Origin: Burkholderia pyrrocinia
GTDB lineage: Bacteria > Pseudomonadota > Gammaproteobacteria > Burkholderiales > Burkholderiaceae
Length of the DNA: 64,000 nucleotides
Reading direction: 5' to 3'
Assembly (NCBI RefSeq): GCF_003330765.1
Contig: NZ_CP024902.1
Location: forward strand, 3,224,001-3,288,000
The number at the start of each line of letters is the position of its first letter. The stretch's first letter is position 1. This document shows, in pieces, positions 29,041 to 37,317 of the stretch. The position numbers and the translations under genes were made by a program. Under the pieces are notes generated by a model. It had not been told where the DNA came from. It saw nothing but the letters and a program-made list of their open reading frames with translations, and made no database searches.

Positions 29041-29667
29041 TCAGTCGACCAGCAGCTTCAGGTCGTGGACCCACGGGCCGGGGCCCTGGCCGTCGCGCAC
29101 GAACAGGCGCAGCTTGCCGTCGCGGTCGAACACGTAGCTCGCGGCGGTGTGATCCATCGTGTAGCTGCCGGGCGTCTTGCCGGGCACCTTCGCGTAGTAG
29201 ACGCGGAAATCCTTCGTGACCTTCTTCAGCGCCGCTTCGTCGGCCGGCCGCAGGCCGATGAACGACGGATCGAACGCGGGCACGTACTGGCCGAGCAGCG
29301 CAGGCGTGTCGCGCTCCGGATCGACGGTGACGAACAGCACCTGCACGCGCTTCGCGGCATCGGGCCCGAGTTGCTTCAGCGCCTCGGACAGCTCGGCCAT
29401 CGTCGTCGGGCACACGTCCGGACAGTGCGTATAGCCGAAGAACATCACGACGGCCCGGCCCTTGAAATCGGCGAGCGTGCGCACCTTGCCGGCCGTATCG
29501 GGCAGCGAGAAGTCGTTGCCGAACTGCGTGTTGCCGGTGATGTCGAGATTCTGGAATTTCGGCGCGTTGTCGCATCCGGCGAGCAGCAGCGCTGCCGTGA
29601 ATGCGCATGCGAGCATCCAGCCTTGGCGCGCGCGGCGCCCGAACCGTGAATGGAGCATTGCGTTCAA
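29041..29667 (-). CDS. SCO1/SenC copper chaperone lipoprotein
   Basis: Thioredoxin-fold protein that delivers copper to, or reduces, the CuA site of cytochrome oxidase subunit II. It has 208 residues. The lipobox LLLAGC (Cys32) predicts membrane anchoring. Copper ligands are visible: Cys82 and Cys86 in HCPDVC, and His173 in TMDHTAASY. It is the last gene of the oxidase assembly run, 9 bp after ctaB. Confidence 0.95.
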   Translation of the reverse strand: MNAMLHSRFGRRARQGWMLACAFTAALLLAGCDNAPKFQNLDITGNTQFGNDFSLPDTAGKVRTLADFKGRAVVMFFGYTHCPDVCPTTMAELSEALKQLGPDAAKRVQVLFVTVDPERDTPALLGQYVPAFDPSFIGLRPADEAALKKVTKDFRVYYAKVPGKTPGSYTMDHTAASYVFDRDGKLRLFVRDGQGPGPWVHDLKLLVD

Positions 29668-29676
29668 ACCGTGCGG

Positions 29677-30579
29677 TTACACGCCGAGCAGCGGGCGTGC
29701 ATAGTGATCGACGAGCAGCGCGGCGAACAGCAGCGACAGATAGACGATCGAGTAGCGGAAGGCCTTGCGGGCGAGTGCGTCCGAATAGTCGCGGTAGATC
29801 TTCCACGCATACGCGAGGAACACCGCGCCGAGCAGCACCGCGCTCGTGAGGTAGACAACCCCGCTCATCCCGGAGATGAACGGCATCAGCGTGACCGCGA
29901 ACAGGATCACCGTGTACAGCAGGATGTGCAGCCGCGTGAACTTCTCGCCGTGCGTGACGGGCAGCATCGGCAGCCCCGCGCTCTCGTAATCCTTGCGGCG
30001 ATAGAGCGCGAGCACCCAGAAATGCGGCGGCGTCCACACGAAGATGATCAGCACGAGGATCCACGCGTCGCCGGGCACCGCGCCGGTGACCGCGGCCCAC
30101 CCGAGCGCCGGCGGCATCGCGCCCGACGCGCCGCCGATCACGATGTTCTGCGGCGTCATCGGCTTGAGCAGCAGCGTGTAGATCACCGCGTAGCCGACGA
30201 ACGTCGCGATCGTCAGCCACATCGTCAGCGGGTTCGTGAACGTATAGAGCGTCCACGCGCCGGCGCTGCCGAGCACGGCCGAGAACAGCAGGATCTGCGG
30301 CGACGTGATCTCGCCGCGCGCGGACGGGCGCCATGCGGTACGGCGCATCATCGCGTCGATCTTCTGTTCGACGAGGCAGTTGATCGCGAACGCGGCGCCG
30401 GCCAGCAGCCAGATGCCGACCGTGCCGCCGATCAGCACATGCCACGGCACCATGCCCGGCGTCGCGAGGAACATGCCGATCACCGCGCAGAACACCGCGA
30501 GCTGCGTGACACGCGGCTTCGTCAGCGCCATGTATTGGGAAAAGCGGCTACCGAGCGATTGGGAGAGGGTGCTTTGCAT
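29677..30579 (-). CDS. ctaB: Protoheme IX farnesyltransferase (heme O synthase)
   Basis: Polytopic membrane prenyltransferase that adds a farnesyl group to heme B, the first step to heme A. The ATG at 30579 ([24 protein letters not shown]) gives 300 residues, the usual length. The Asp-rich active-site loop reads [15 protein letters not shown] at about residue 75. It lies 8 bp downstream of ctaA, which performs the next step. Confidence 0.96.
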   Translation of the reverse strand: MQSTLSQSLGSRFSQYMALTKPRVTQLAVFCAVIGMFLATPGMVPWHVLIGGTVGIWLLAGAAFAINCLVEQKIDAMMRRTAWRPSARGEITSPQILLFSAVLGSAGAWTLYTFTNPLTMWLTIATFVGYAVIYTLLLKPMTPQNIVIGGASGAMPPALGWAAVTGAVPGDAWILVLIIFVWTPPHFWVLALYRRKDYESAGLPMLPVTHGEKFTRLHILLYTVILFAVTLMPFISGMSGVVYLTSAVLLGAVFLAYAWKIYRDYSDALARKAFRYSIVYLSLLFAALLVDHYARPLLGV

Positions 30580-30587
30580 GGGGGCGG

Positions 30588-31700
30588 TCACGCCGGGGCA
30601 GCGTCGCGCGCAGGCAGCGCGACACGGCCAGGGCGGCTTGAAAGGATGCGAAAGTTTAACATGACGACGAGCAGCAGCAGGATCGCAGCCCCCCCGTTGT
30701 GCGCGACGGCGACCGGCAGCGGCCACTGCAGCACGATGTTGGTCAGGCCCGTCACGAACTGCAGCAGCACGACCAGCAGCACGCCGTTGGCGGGCCGCCG
30801 CAGCGATTCGAAGCGGCGCATCTTCAGCGCGAACGCGACCAGGTACGCGACCACGACGAACGCGAACGTACGATGCGTCCAGTGGATCGCGACCAGCGCG
30901 TCCTGCGTGATCGCGTCGCCGTCCTTCGTCATCCCGAGCGCGCGCCACAGGTGGAAGCCGTGCTGGAAGTCCATCGGCGGGATCCACTGGCCGTTGCAGG
31001 TCGGGAAGTCGGTGCACGCGAGCACCGCGTAGTTGGTGCTCACCCAGCCGCCGAGCGCGATCTGCACGACCAGCAGCACGAGCGCCGCGAGCGCGGCCGC
31101 ACGGTAGCGGCCGGCCTCGGGATCATGCGACGGCAGCGGCGTCTGCCGCGCCGCGAGCCAGCCGAGCGTGCCGAGCAGCGTGAGGCCGAGCAGAAGGTGG
31201 ATCGTGACGATCACGGGCTGCAGTTTCATCGTGACCGTCCACGCGCCGAATGCACCCTGCACGAGGATCAGCAGCAGCAGGCTCGTCGGCCACCACGGCG
31301 ACACGTGCAGCGGGCGGCGGCGCAGCCGCGCGGACCACGCGATCACGACCTGCGCGATGATCAGCACGCCGATCGCCATCGCGAAATAGCGGTGGATCAT
31401 CTCGATCCACGCCTTCGACATGCTGACGGGGCCCGTCGGCATCGCCTGGTGCGCGGCCGTGATCGCGGCGTGCGCGATGAACGGCGACGACGTGCCGTAG
31501 CAGCCGGGCCAGTCGGGGCAGCCGAGCCCCGAATCGGTCAGCCGCGTGAAGCCGCCGAACATCACGAGATCGAGCGTGAGGAACGTGGTGATCCACACGA
31601 GCTGGCGGAACTTGTTGTCGTCGGCCTTCACCCACACGTACGACAGCGGCAGCAGCGCGATGCAGAAGCCGATCAGGCCGAGTTGCAGTAGATACGACAT
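30588..31700 (-). CDS. ctaA: Heme A synthase (COX15/CtaA)
   Basis: Eight-helix membrane protein that oxidises the C8 methyl of heme O to give heme A. It has 370 residues from the ATG at 31700 ([13 protein letters not shown]). [20 protein letters not shown] is the family signature, including a cysteine pair in the first periplasmic loop; [12 protein letters not shown] is the matching pair in the second half. Conserved heme-ligand histidines occur in the EMIHRYFAM and [10 protein letters not shown] helices. Confidence 0.96.
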   Translation of the reverse strand: MSYLLQLGLIGFCIALLPLSYVWVKADDNKFRQLVWITTFLTLDLVMFGGFTRLTDSGLGCPDWPGCYGTSSPFIAHAAITAAHQAMPTGPVSMSKAWIEMIHRYFAMAIGVLIIAQVVIAWSARLRRRPLHVSPWWPTSLLLLILVQGAFGAWTVTMKLQPVIVTIHLLLGLTLLGTLGWLAARQTPLPSHDPEAGRYRAAALAALVLLVVQIALGGWVSTNYAVLACTDFPTCNGQWIPPMDFQHGFHLWRALGMTKDGDAITQDALVAIHWTHRTFAFVVVAYLVAFALKMRRFESLRRPANGVLLVVLLQFVTGLTNIVLQWPLPVAVAHNGGAAILLLLVVMLNFRILSSRPGRVALPARDAAPA

Positions 31701-31726
31701 CGGAATGTGTGCCTCGTTGTCTCGCC

Positions 31727-32353
31727 TTAGCCGATGCTCGACCACTTCAGCAGCTTCGTCACGTCTGCCTTGATCTTGCTGGGATTCGGATCTTTCGGGA
31801 AACGCATCATCAGGTTGCCGTTCGGGTCGACCATGTAGATGTGGTCGGTATCCCGCGTGCCGGCGTCGGCCGGCAGCCATGCGGCAACCGCAGCCGGATC
31901 GGCGACGAGCCGGCGCGTGTCCGGGTAGGCCTCGAGCACCTTCTGCGGCGTCGCGCCCGCATCGCTGCGCAGCCACACCATCGTGATCCGGTGCCGTTCG
32001 CCCGCCTGCGTGACGCGGATCTGGCGCATGAAATAGAGCTTCTGCGCGCAGGCTTCGTCGCACGCGCTGCTGTCGGTCATCACGAACAGCCACACACCGC
32101 GCAGCGACGACAGCGGCACGGTCTTGCCGGTTTCGTCGGTGACCTGCAGATCCGCCGGGATCGCCCGCTGCGGCTCGATCAGCGTGCCGTAGTTCGTCGA
32201 ACCGCCCTTCGGCTTGATCACGTAATAGGTGAAGTACGACGCGAGCATCGGCGCGGCGCACACGAGCCCCAGCAGCACGAGCATCCAGCGGCCGCGCTTG
32301 CGGGCCGCCGGCGAAACCGGCTTGGCGGCCGGACCCTGACGGGAAGATTGCAT
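31727..32353 (-). CDS. SCO-like membrane-anchored thioredoxin-fold protein in the oxidase cluster
   Basis: A 208-residue protein with one N-terminal membrane anchor (MLVLLGLVCAAPMLASYFTYY) and a periplasmic domain. Family members near SURF1 and CtaA are usually labelled cytochrome oxidase-associated transmembrane proteins without a function. Here a CX3C motif (SACDEACAQK, Cys98 and Cys102) and a later His171 (DTDHIYMVDPNGNL) sit where SCO1 carries its copper ligands, and the flanking strands match a thioredoxin fold. A copper or disulfide role in CuA maturation is therefore inferred. The ATG at 32353 is preferred over the TTG six bases upstream. It lies between surf1 and ctaA. Confidence 0.75.
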   Translation of the reverse strand: MQSSRQGPAAKPVSPAARKRGRWMLVLLGLVCAAPMLASYFTYYVIKPKGGSTNYGTLIEPQRAIPADLQVTDETGKTVPLSSLRGVWLFVMTDSSACDEACAQKLYFMRQIRVTQAGERHRITMVWLRSDAGATPQKVLEAYPDTRRLVADPAAVAAWLPADAGTRDTDHIYMVDPNGNLMMRFPKDPNPSKIKADVTKLLKWSSIG

Positions 32354-32413
32354 GGACAAATCAGACCTCTCGAAACGAACCCGCGGCGCTTGTGCCGCGT
32401 CCTGGCATGGCGC

Positions 32414-33124
32414 TCACGCGCCGGCCGACTTCTTCGCCGCACGCCGCGCGGCGTACAGGCCGAAACCGAGCGCGGCCGCCGCCATGGCCCACCACTGAAA
32501 CATGTAACCGTAATTGCGCTCGACGCCGGTCGTCGCCGCCGGCCAGTCGCGCACGAGCTTGTCGCCGTCGTCGCTCGTCTGCTGGATCACGAACGGCTGC
32601 AGCGGCAGCCCCGTTTCCTTCGCATACGCGGCGACGTCCAGGTTCTGCCGGATCTTCTGGTGCGCCGCCGAACCGCCTTCGCCGAGTTCGAACGCGCGCG
32701 ACGCGTCGGCGCGCGCAATGCCCACGATCTCGACGTCGCCCGCGGGCGTCGCGAACGACTCGATCGCCGTGCGATCGGCGATGTTGCGCGGCAGCCAGCC
32801 ACGGTTGACGAGCACGACGCCGCCGCCCGTGAGTTTAAACGGCATCACGACGTAAAAACCCGGCTGGTCGTTATACGGCCGATTGTCGAGGAACACCGCT
32901 TGCTCGGGCGTGAAGCGGCCCGTCGCACGCACGCGATGAAATTCGATCGACGCCAGCGGAATCGGCTGCGCGCCGACGTCGACGGGCGCCGCATGCTCGT
33001 AGCGCACGATGCTCGCCTGCAGCGCTTCCTTCTGGTGCGCGCGGTCGCGCTGCCAGAAACCGAGACGGATCGTGGCGGCGACGACGACGAGGATCAGCAG
33101 CGCAGGCAGCCAGCGAATCTTCAT
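32414..33124 (-). CDS. SURF1 family cytochrome oxidase assembly protein
   Basis: Assembly factor, 236 residues, with a transmembrane helix at each end (MKIRWLPALLILVVVAATI and the C-terminal MFQWWAMAAAALGFGLYAARR). Typical stretches are LGFWQRDRAHQKEAL and VLVNRGWLPR. The ATG at 33124 starts just before the first helix; upstream in-frame sequence is non-homologous. It is divergent from the small DUF2909 gene. Confidence 0.94.
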   Translation of the reverse strand: MKIRWLPALLILVVVAATIRLGFWQRDRAHQKEALQASIVRYEHAAPVDVGAQPIPLASIEFHRVRATGRFTPEQAVFLDNRPYNDQPGFYVVMPFKLTGGGVVLVNRGWLPRNIADRTAIESFATPAGDVEIVGIARADASRAFELGEGGSAAHQKIRQNLDVAAYAKETGLPLQPFVIQQTSDDGDKLVRDWPAATTGVERNYGYMFQWWAMAAAALGFGLYAARRAAKKSAGA

Positions 33125-33208
33125 CGTGCGGCCCGCCCGGTACATTCGCGAAAGCGAAGTGCGATAATTATCCCCTTCCTTTCGAATTGCCGTCGTCCGG
33201 TTCGTGTC

Positions 33209-33418
33209 ATGCACATACTCGTTCCCATCGCCTTCGTCCTCATCATTGCCAGCATGGGCTCGGCGCTCTACTTCATGATGCACGACCGTGGCCACACGAA
33301 ACGCATGGCCTGGTCGCTCGCCACCCGCGTCGGGCTGTCGGTCTCGCTGTTCCTGTTCATCCTGTTCGCCAACTGGATGGGCTGGATCCATTCGACCGGC
33401 CTGCCGATCGGGCGTTGA
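33209..33418 (+). CDS. Small twin-transmembrane protein (DUF2909 family)
   Basis: A 69-residue protein with two hydrophobic helices (HILVPIAFVLIIASMGSAL and VGLSVSLFLFILFANWM) joined by a short basic loop. Members are regularly found next to surf1 in betaproteobacteria. Function is unknown, presumably linked to oxidase biogenesis. The ATG at 33209 begins directly at the first helix. It is transcribed opposite to its neighbours and followed by a bidirectional terminator. Confidence 0.82.
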   Translation: MHILVPIAFVLIIASMGSALYFMMHDRGHTKRMAWSLATRVGLSVSLFLFILFANWMGWIHSTGLPIGR

Positions 33419-33563
33419 TGCATGTACCGCTGCGGGCACCACGACCCGCTGTGACATTTCGCCGCACGGCATCGCCACCAAGCAAAAGCGCCGCCTGACT
33501 GAGTCGCGGCGGCGCCAGGGTGGTGCGGGCCGACAGCCAGCCGCTGCCAGGTCAACACCAATG

Positions 33564-33597
33564 AAAACGGCCCGCGCATTGCCGCGCGGGCCGTTTT
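33564..33597. terminator. Bidirectional terminator between the DUF2909 gene and coxC
   Basis: A 13-bp stem (aaaacggcccgcg / cgcgggccgtttt) with an 8-base loop, with A and T runs on the two sides, between convergent genes. Confidence 0.88.
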
Positions 33598-33602
33598 TCC
33601 AT

Positions 33603-34460
33603 TTACAGCCAGTAGACGACGACGTACAGGCCGAGCCAGACGACGTCGACGAAGTGCCAGTACCACGCGGCGCCTTCGAATGCGAAGTGGTGATCGGGCG
33701 TGAAGTGGCCGCGGATCATCCGCACCAGCACCACCGCGAGCATCGTGCCGCCGAGGAACACGTGGAAGCCGTGGAAGCCCGTCAGCAGGAAGAACGTCGA
33801 ACCGTACACGCCCGAGTTCAGCGTCAGGTTCAGTTCGTTGTATGCGTGGTAGTACTCGAAGCCCTGCAGGAACAGGAAGCAGATACCGAACGCGAGCGTC
33901 GCGGCCATCCATGCGATTGCTTTCCTGCGATGATCGTCGCGCAGTGCGTGGTGCGAGATCGTCAGCGTCACGCCCGACGACAGCAGGAATGCCGTGTTCA
34001 GCGTCGGGATCGGCCACGGGCCCATCGTCTTGAAGTGACCGGCGAGCGCGGCGGGGCCTTCGTTCGGCCACACGGCGGAGAAATCCGGCCAGATCAGCTT
34101 GTAGTCAAGGCTGCCGAGCTGGTGCAGCGCGATTTCACGCGCATAGAACAGCGCGCCGAAGAACGCACCGAAGAACATGACTTCCGAGAAGATGAACCAG
34201 CTCATGCTCCAGCGGTACGACTTGTCGACGTTCTTGCCGTATTGACCACCTTCCGATTCGGCGATCGCGTCGCCGAACCAGTGATACAGCGTGAAGAGCA
34301 ACCACAGCAGGCCGAGCAGCGACGTAAACGGCGCCCAGTCGTGACCGTTGATCCACAGCGCCGCCGATCCGAGCATGACCAACAGGCCGATGGCCGCGCT
34401 GATCGGATGGTGCGACGGATGCGGCACGAAATAGTACGGGGTCTGGTTTTGACCGCTCAT
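33603..34460 (-). CDS. ctaE: Cytochrome c oxidase subunit III
   Basis: Seven-helix core subunit of the aa3 terminal oxidase, 285 residues. Visible markers are YYFVPHPSHHP at the start, WFIFSEVMFFGAFF with the conserved Glu, the GFHGFHVFLGG stretch, and HFVDVVWLGLYVVVYWL at the end. It ends just before the bidirectional terminator and is the last structural subunit of the operon. Confidence 0.97.
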   Translation of the reverse strand: MSGQNQTPYYFVPHPSHHPISAAIGLLVMLGSAALWINGHDWAPFTSLLGLLWLLFTLYHWFGDAIAESEGGQYGKNVDKSYRWSMSWFIFSEVMFFGAFFGALFYAREIALHQLGSLDYKLIWPDFSAVWPNEGPAALAGHFKTMGPWPIPTLNTAFLLSSGVTLTISHHALRDDHRRKAIAWMAATLAFGICFLFLQGFEYYHAYNELNLTLNSGVYGSTFFLLTGFHGFHVFLGGTMLAVVLVRMIRGHFTPDHHFAFEGAAWYWHFVDVVWLGLYVVVYWL

Positions 34461-34598
34461 GCTTGATTCTCCACTTCAGTCCAATTTGTGTACCGGAAAC
34501 CGCTCCGGCTTTATTTCTTGCGCGGCGCAACCACCGCCGCTCTTTCCTGCACGCAGCGCCGTGGCGCCGCGCACTGCATTCTTTCGTGCCCGCGGGCT

Positions 34599-34796
34599 TC
34601 AGCCCACGACGGCACGCACGATCAGGATCAGCACGCCGATGAACACGCCGGCCGCGATCAACGCGACGATCAGCACGTGCAGCGGATTCAACTGCGTCGC
34701 GTCGGCCTCCAGGTCGCGCCGCTTGCGCACCCCGAAGAACGACCACAACACGGCTCTCACTGCCTGGCCGAAACCGCCGCGCTTGCCCTCCGTCAT
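34599..34796 (-). CDS. Small DUF2970 membrane protein
   Basis: A 65-residue protein with a basic N-terminal half (RAVLWSFFGVRKRRDLEAD) and one C-terminal membrane helix (VLIVALIAAGVFIGVLILIV). The ATG at 34796 (MTEGKRGGFGQ) falls just after the ctaG stop; an earlier start at 34820 would overlap ctaG. This family sits between ctaG and coxC in Burkholderia-type clusters; the role is unknown. Confidence 0.82.
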   Translation of the reverse strand: MTEGKRGGFGQAVRAVLWSFFGVRKRRDLEADATQLNPLHVLIVALIAAGVFIGVLILIVRAVVG

Positions 34797-34812
34797 CGCC
34801 CCGCCTCCGTCG

Positions 34813-35421
34813 TCATGCACCCGGCGTCGCCGCGCCCTGCGCCGCGGTACTACGCTGCGCCGGCGCCGGCGCGGCCGGCGTATTCAGCTCGAAGAACGTG
34901 TACGACAGCGTGATCGTCTTCACGTCCTTCGGCAGTTTCGGATCGATCACGAACACCACCGGCATCTTGCGCGACTCGTTCGCGGCCAGCGTCTGCTGCG
35001 TGAAGCAAAAGCACTCGATCTTCTTGAAGAACTCCGTCGCCTGCTTCGGCGCGTAGCTCGGAATCGCCTGCGCAACGACCGGCCTGCCCTGCCCGTTCGT
35101 CACGTCGTACACGATCGTCGTCAGTTCGCCCGGATGCACGTCGAGACTGTTGTGCTCCGGCTTGAAACCGAGCGGGCCGCGCGCGTTCGCATCGAACTCG
35201 ACCGACACCGTGCGGCTGGTGTCGACCTGCGAGTTCTTCACCTCGCGCTCGCTGACATCGCGCTGCACCAGGTTGTTGATGCCGGTGATCTGGCAGATCG
35301 CCCGATACATCGGGATCAGCGCGAAGCCGAAACCGAACATCAGCCCTGCCACGACGAAGAGCTTCACCAGCATCGAACGATTGAACGCGCGATCGACGGC
35401 GCCCTCTTCCGGCTTCGACAT
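34813..35421 (-). CDS. ctaG: Cytochrome c oxidase assembly protein CtaG (Cox11)
   Basis: Copper chaperone that inserts CuB into subunit I. It has 202 residues with a single anchor (MLVKLFVVAGLMFGFGFAL) and a periplasmic Ig-like domain with the copper-binding pair in ECFCFTQQ (Cys137, Cys139). VEFDANARGPLGF is another family block. It follows the 46-residue assembly gene. Confidence 0.96.
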   Translation of the reverse strand: MSKPEEGAVDRAFNRSMLVKLFVVAGLMFGFGFALIPMYRAICQITGINNLVQRDVSEREVKNSQVDTSRTVSVEFDANARGPLGFKPEHNSLDVHPGELTTIVYDVTNGQGRPVVAQAIPSYAPKQATEFFKKIECFCFTQQTLAANESRKMPVVFVIDPKLPKDVKTITLSYTFFELNTPAAPAPAQRSTAAQGAATPGA

Positions 35422-35456
35422 ACGACAACTTCCTCGCTACTGCGTCAGTTACTGCA

Positions 35457-35597
35457 TCAGTGGGTGGACAACCACCACTGCTTGATCACGACACCCATAA
35501 AAAAAACGGCGGCGATGACGAGCAGGATAAGGCCGAGCCGCTTGTTGCCCGCGCGAATCTGCTCGGGCGTTCGTCTTTCTTGTGGATTCCGGTTCAT
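35457..35597 (-). CDS. Cytochrome oxidase small assembly protein (46 residues)
   Basis: A very short gene read directly from the sequence. It starts at ATG 35597 (MNRNPQERRTPEQIRAGNKR), has one hydrophobic helix (LGLILLVIAAVFFMGVVI) and ends KQWWLSTH. The combination of a short basic head and one helix between coxA and ctaG matches the small assembly protein known from betaproteobacterial oxidase clusters. Function is inferred from position. Confidence 0.8.
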   Translation of the reverse strand: MNRNPQERRTPEQIRAGNKRLGLILLVIAAVFFMGVVIKQWWLSTH

Positions 35598-35666
35598 CTG
35601 AAACTTCGGTTCGGCGCCCGCCGCGCCTGCCTGCGCGGCAGGCAGCGGCGGAGCGCACTGTGAAAC

Positions 35667-37274
35667 TTACTCGACGTGCGGCGGTTGCTCGAACGTGTGG
35701 AAGGGAGCCGGGCTCGGCACCGTCCACTCGAGGCCCGTCGCGCCATCCCACGGCTTGTCCGACGCCTTTTCCAGCTCGCCGCCGCCACGGTAGGCCGGCA
35801 GCGCGACCGCGAACAGGAAGTACACCTGCGCGAGGCCGAAGCCGAATGCGCCGATCGTCGCAACCTGGTTGAAGTCCGTGAACTGCGCCGGGTAGTCCGC
35901 GTAGCGGCGCGGCATGCCCGCGAGACCGACGAAGTGCATCGGGAAGAACGTCAGGTTGAAGAAGATCATCGACGCCCAGAAGTGGATCTTGCCGCGCGTC
36001 TCGTTGTACATCCAGCCCGTCCACTTCGGCGCCCAGTAGTACCAGCCCGAGAACAGCGCGAACAACGAGCCTGCCACCAGCACGTAGTGGAAGTGCGCCA
36101 CCACGAAGTAGGTGCCGTGATACTGGATGTCGAGCGGCGCCATCGCAAGCATCAGGCCCGTCAGGCCGCCGAACGTGAACACGAACAGGAAGCCGATCGC
36201 GAACAGCATCGGGGTTTCGAACGTCATCGAGCCGCGCCACATCGTCGCGAGCCAGTTGAACACCTTCACGCCCGTCGGCACGGCGATCAGCATCGTCGCG
36301 TACATGAAGAACAGCTGGCCGGTGACCGGCATGCCCGTGGCGAACATGTGGTGCGCCCAGACCATGAACGACAGGATCGCGATCGAAGCCGTCGCGTACA
36401 CCATCGAGCTATAGCCGAACAGCGTCTTGCGTGCGAACGCCGGGATCACCTGCGACACGATCCCGAACGCCGGCAGAATCATGATGTACACCTCGGGGTG
36501 GCCGAAGAACCAGAAGATGTGCTGGTACATCACCGGGTCGCCGCCGCCTGCCGCGTTGAAGAACGACGTGCCGAAGTGGCGGTCGAACAGCACCATCGTG
36601 ATCGCACCTGCCAGAACCGGCATCACGGCGATCAGCAGGTAGGCCGTGATCAGCCACGTCCATGCGAACATCGGCATCTTCATCAGCGTCATGCCCGGCG
36701 CGCGCATGTTCAGGATCGTCACGACGATGTTGATCCCGCCCATGATCGACGACGCGCCCATCAAGTGGACCGCGAAGATCGCGAAGTCCATGCCCGGGCC
36801 CATCTGCGTCGACAGCGGCGCATACAGCGTCCAGCCGGCGGCCGTCGCGCCGCCCGGCGCGAAGAACGAGCCGACCAGCAGCACGGCCGCGACCGGCAGC
36901 AGCCAGAAGCTGAAGTTGTTCATCCGCGCGAACGCCATGTCGGACGCGCCGATCTGCAGCGGAATCATCCAGTTCGCGAAGCCGACGAACGCCGGCATGA
37001 TCGCGCCGAACACCATGATCAGGCCGTGCATCGTCGTGAGTTCGTTGAAGAACTCCGGACGCATGATCTGCAGGCCCGGCTCGAACAGTTCGGCACGGAT
37101 GCCGAGCGCCATCACGCCGCCCGACAGGAACATGATGAACGAGAACAGCAGGTACAGCGTACCGATGTCCTTGTGGTTGGTGGCCAACAGCCAGCGCCGC
37201 CAGCCGTGCGGTGTTGCGTGCGCGTGGTCGTCGTGCGCGTGGTCCGCGGCTACGTCGTGCCCGATGCTAGACAT
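35667..37274 (-). CDS. ctaD: Cytochrome c oxidase subunit I
   Basis: Catalytic subunit with heme a, heme a3 and CuB, 535 residues and twelve helices. The HPEVY motif (FGHPEVYIMILPAFG), the MVWAHHMFATG His pair for CuB, and HFHYVLVAGS with the two heme ligands are all present. It lies downstream of ctaC with a 43-bp gap, in the order subunit II - subunit I - assembly genes - subunit III. Confidence 0.98.
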   Translation of the reverse strand: MSSIGHDVAADHAHDDHAHATPHGWRRWLLATNHKDIGTLYLLFSFIMFLSGGVMALGIRAELFEPGLQIMRPEFFNELTTMHGLIMVFGAIMPAFVGFANWMIPLQIGASDMAFARMNNFSFWLLPVAAVLLVGSFFAPGGATAAGWTLYAPLSTQMGPGMDFAIFAVHLMGASSIMGGINIVVTILNMRAPGMTLMKMPMFAWTWLITAYLLIAVMPVLAGAITMVLFDRHFGTSFFNAAGGGDPVMYQHIFWFFGHPEVYIMILPAFGIVSQVIPAFARKTLFGYSSMVYATASIAILSFMVWAHHMFATGMPVTGQLFFMYATMLIAVPTGVKVFNWLATMWRGSMTFETPMLFAIGFLFVFTFGGLTGLMLAMAPLDIQYHGTYFVVAHFHYVLVAGSLFALFSGWYYWAPKWTGWMYNETRGKIHFWASMIFFNLTFFPMHFVGLAGMPRRYADYPAQFTDFNQVATIGAFGFGLAQVYFLFAVALPAYRGGGELEKASDKPWDGATGLEWTVPSPAPFHTFEQPPHVE

Positions 37275-37317
37275 GAGAATCTCCTAATGCGAATACGTCG
37301 ACTAACTCAGCGACACG

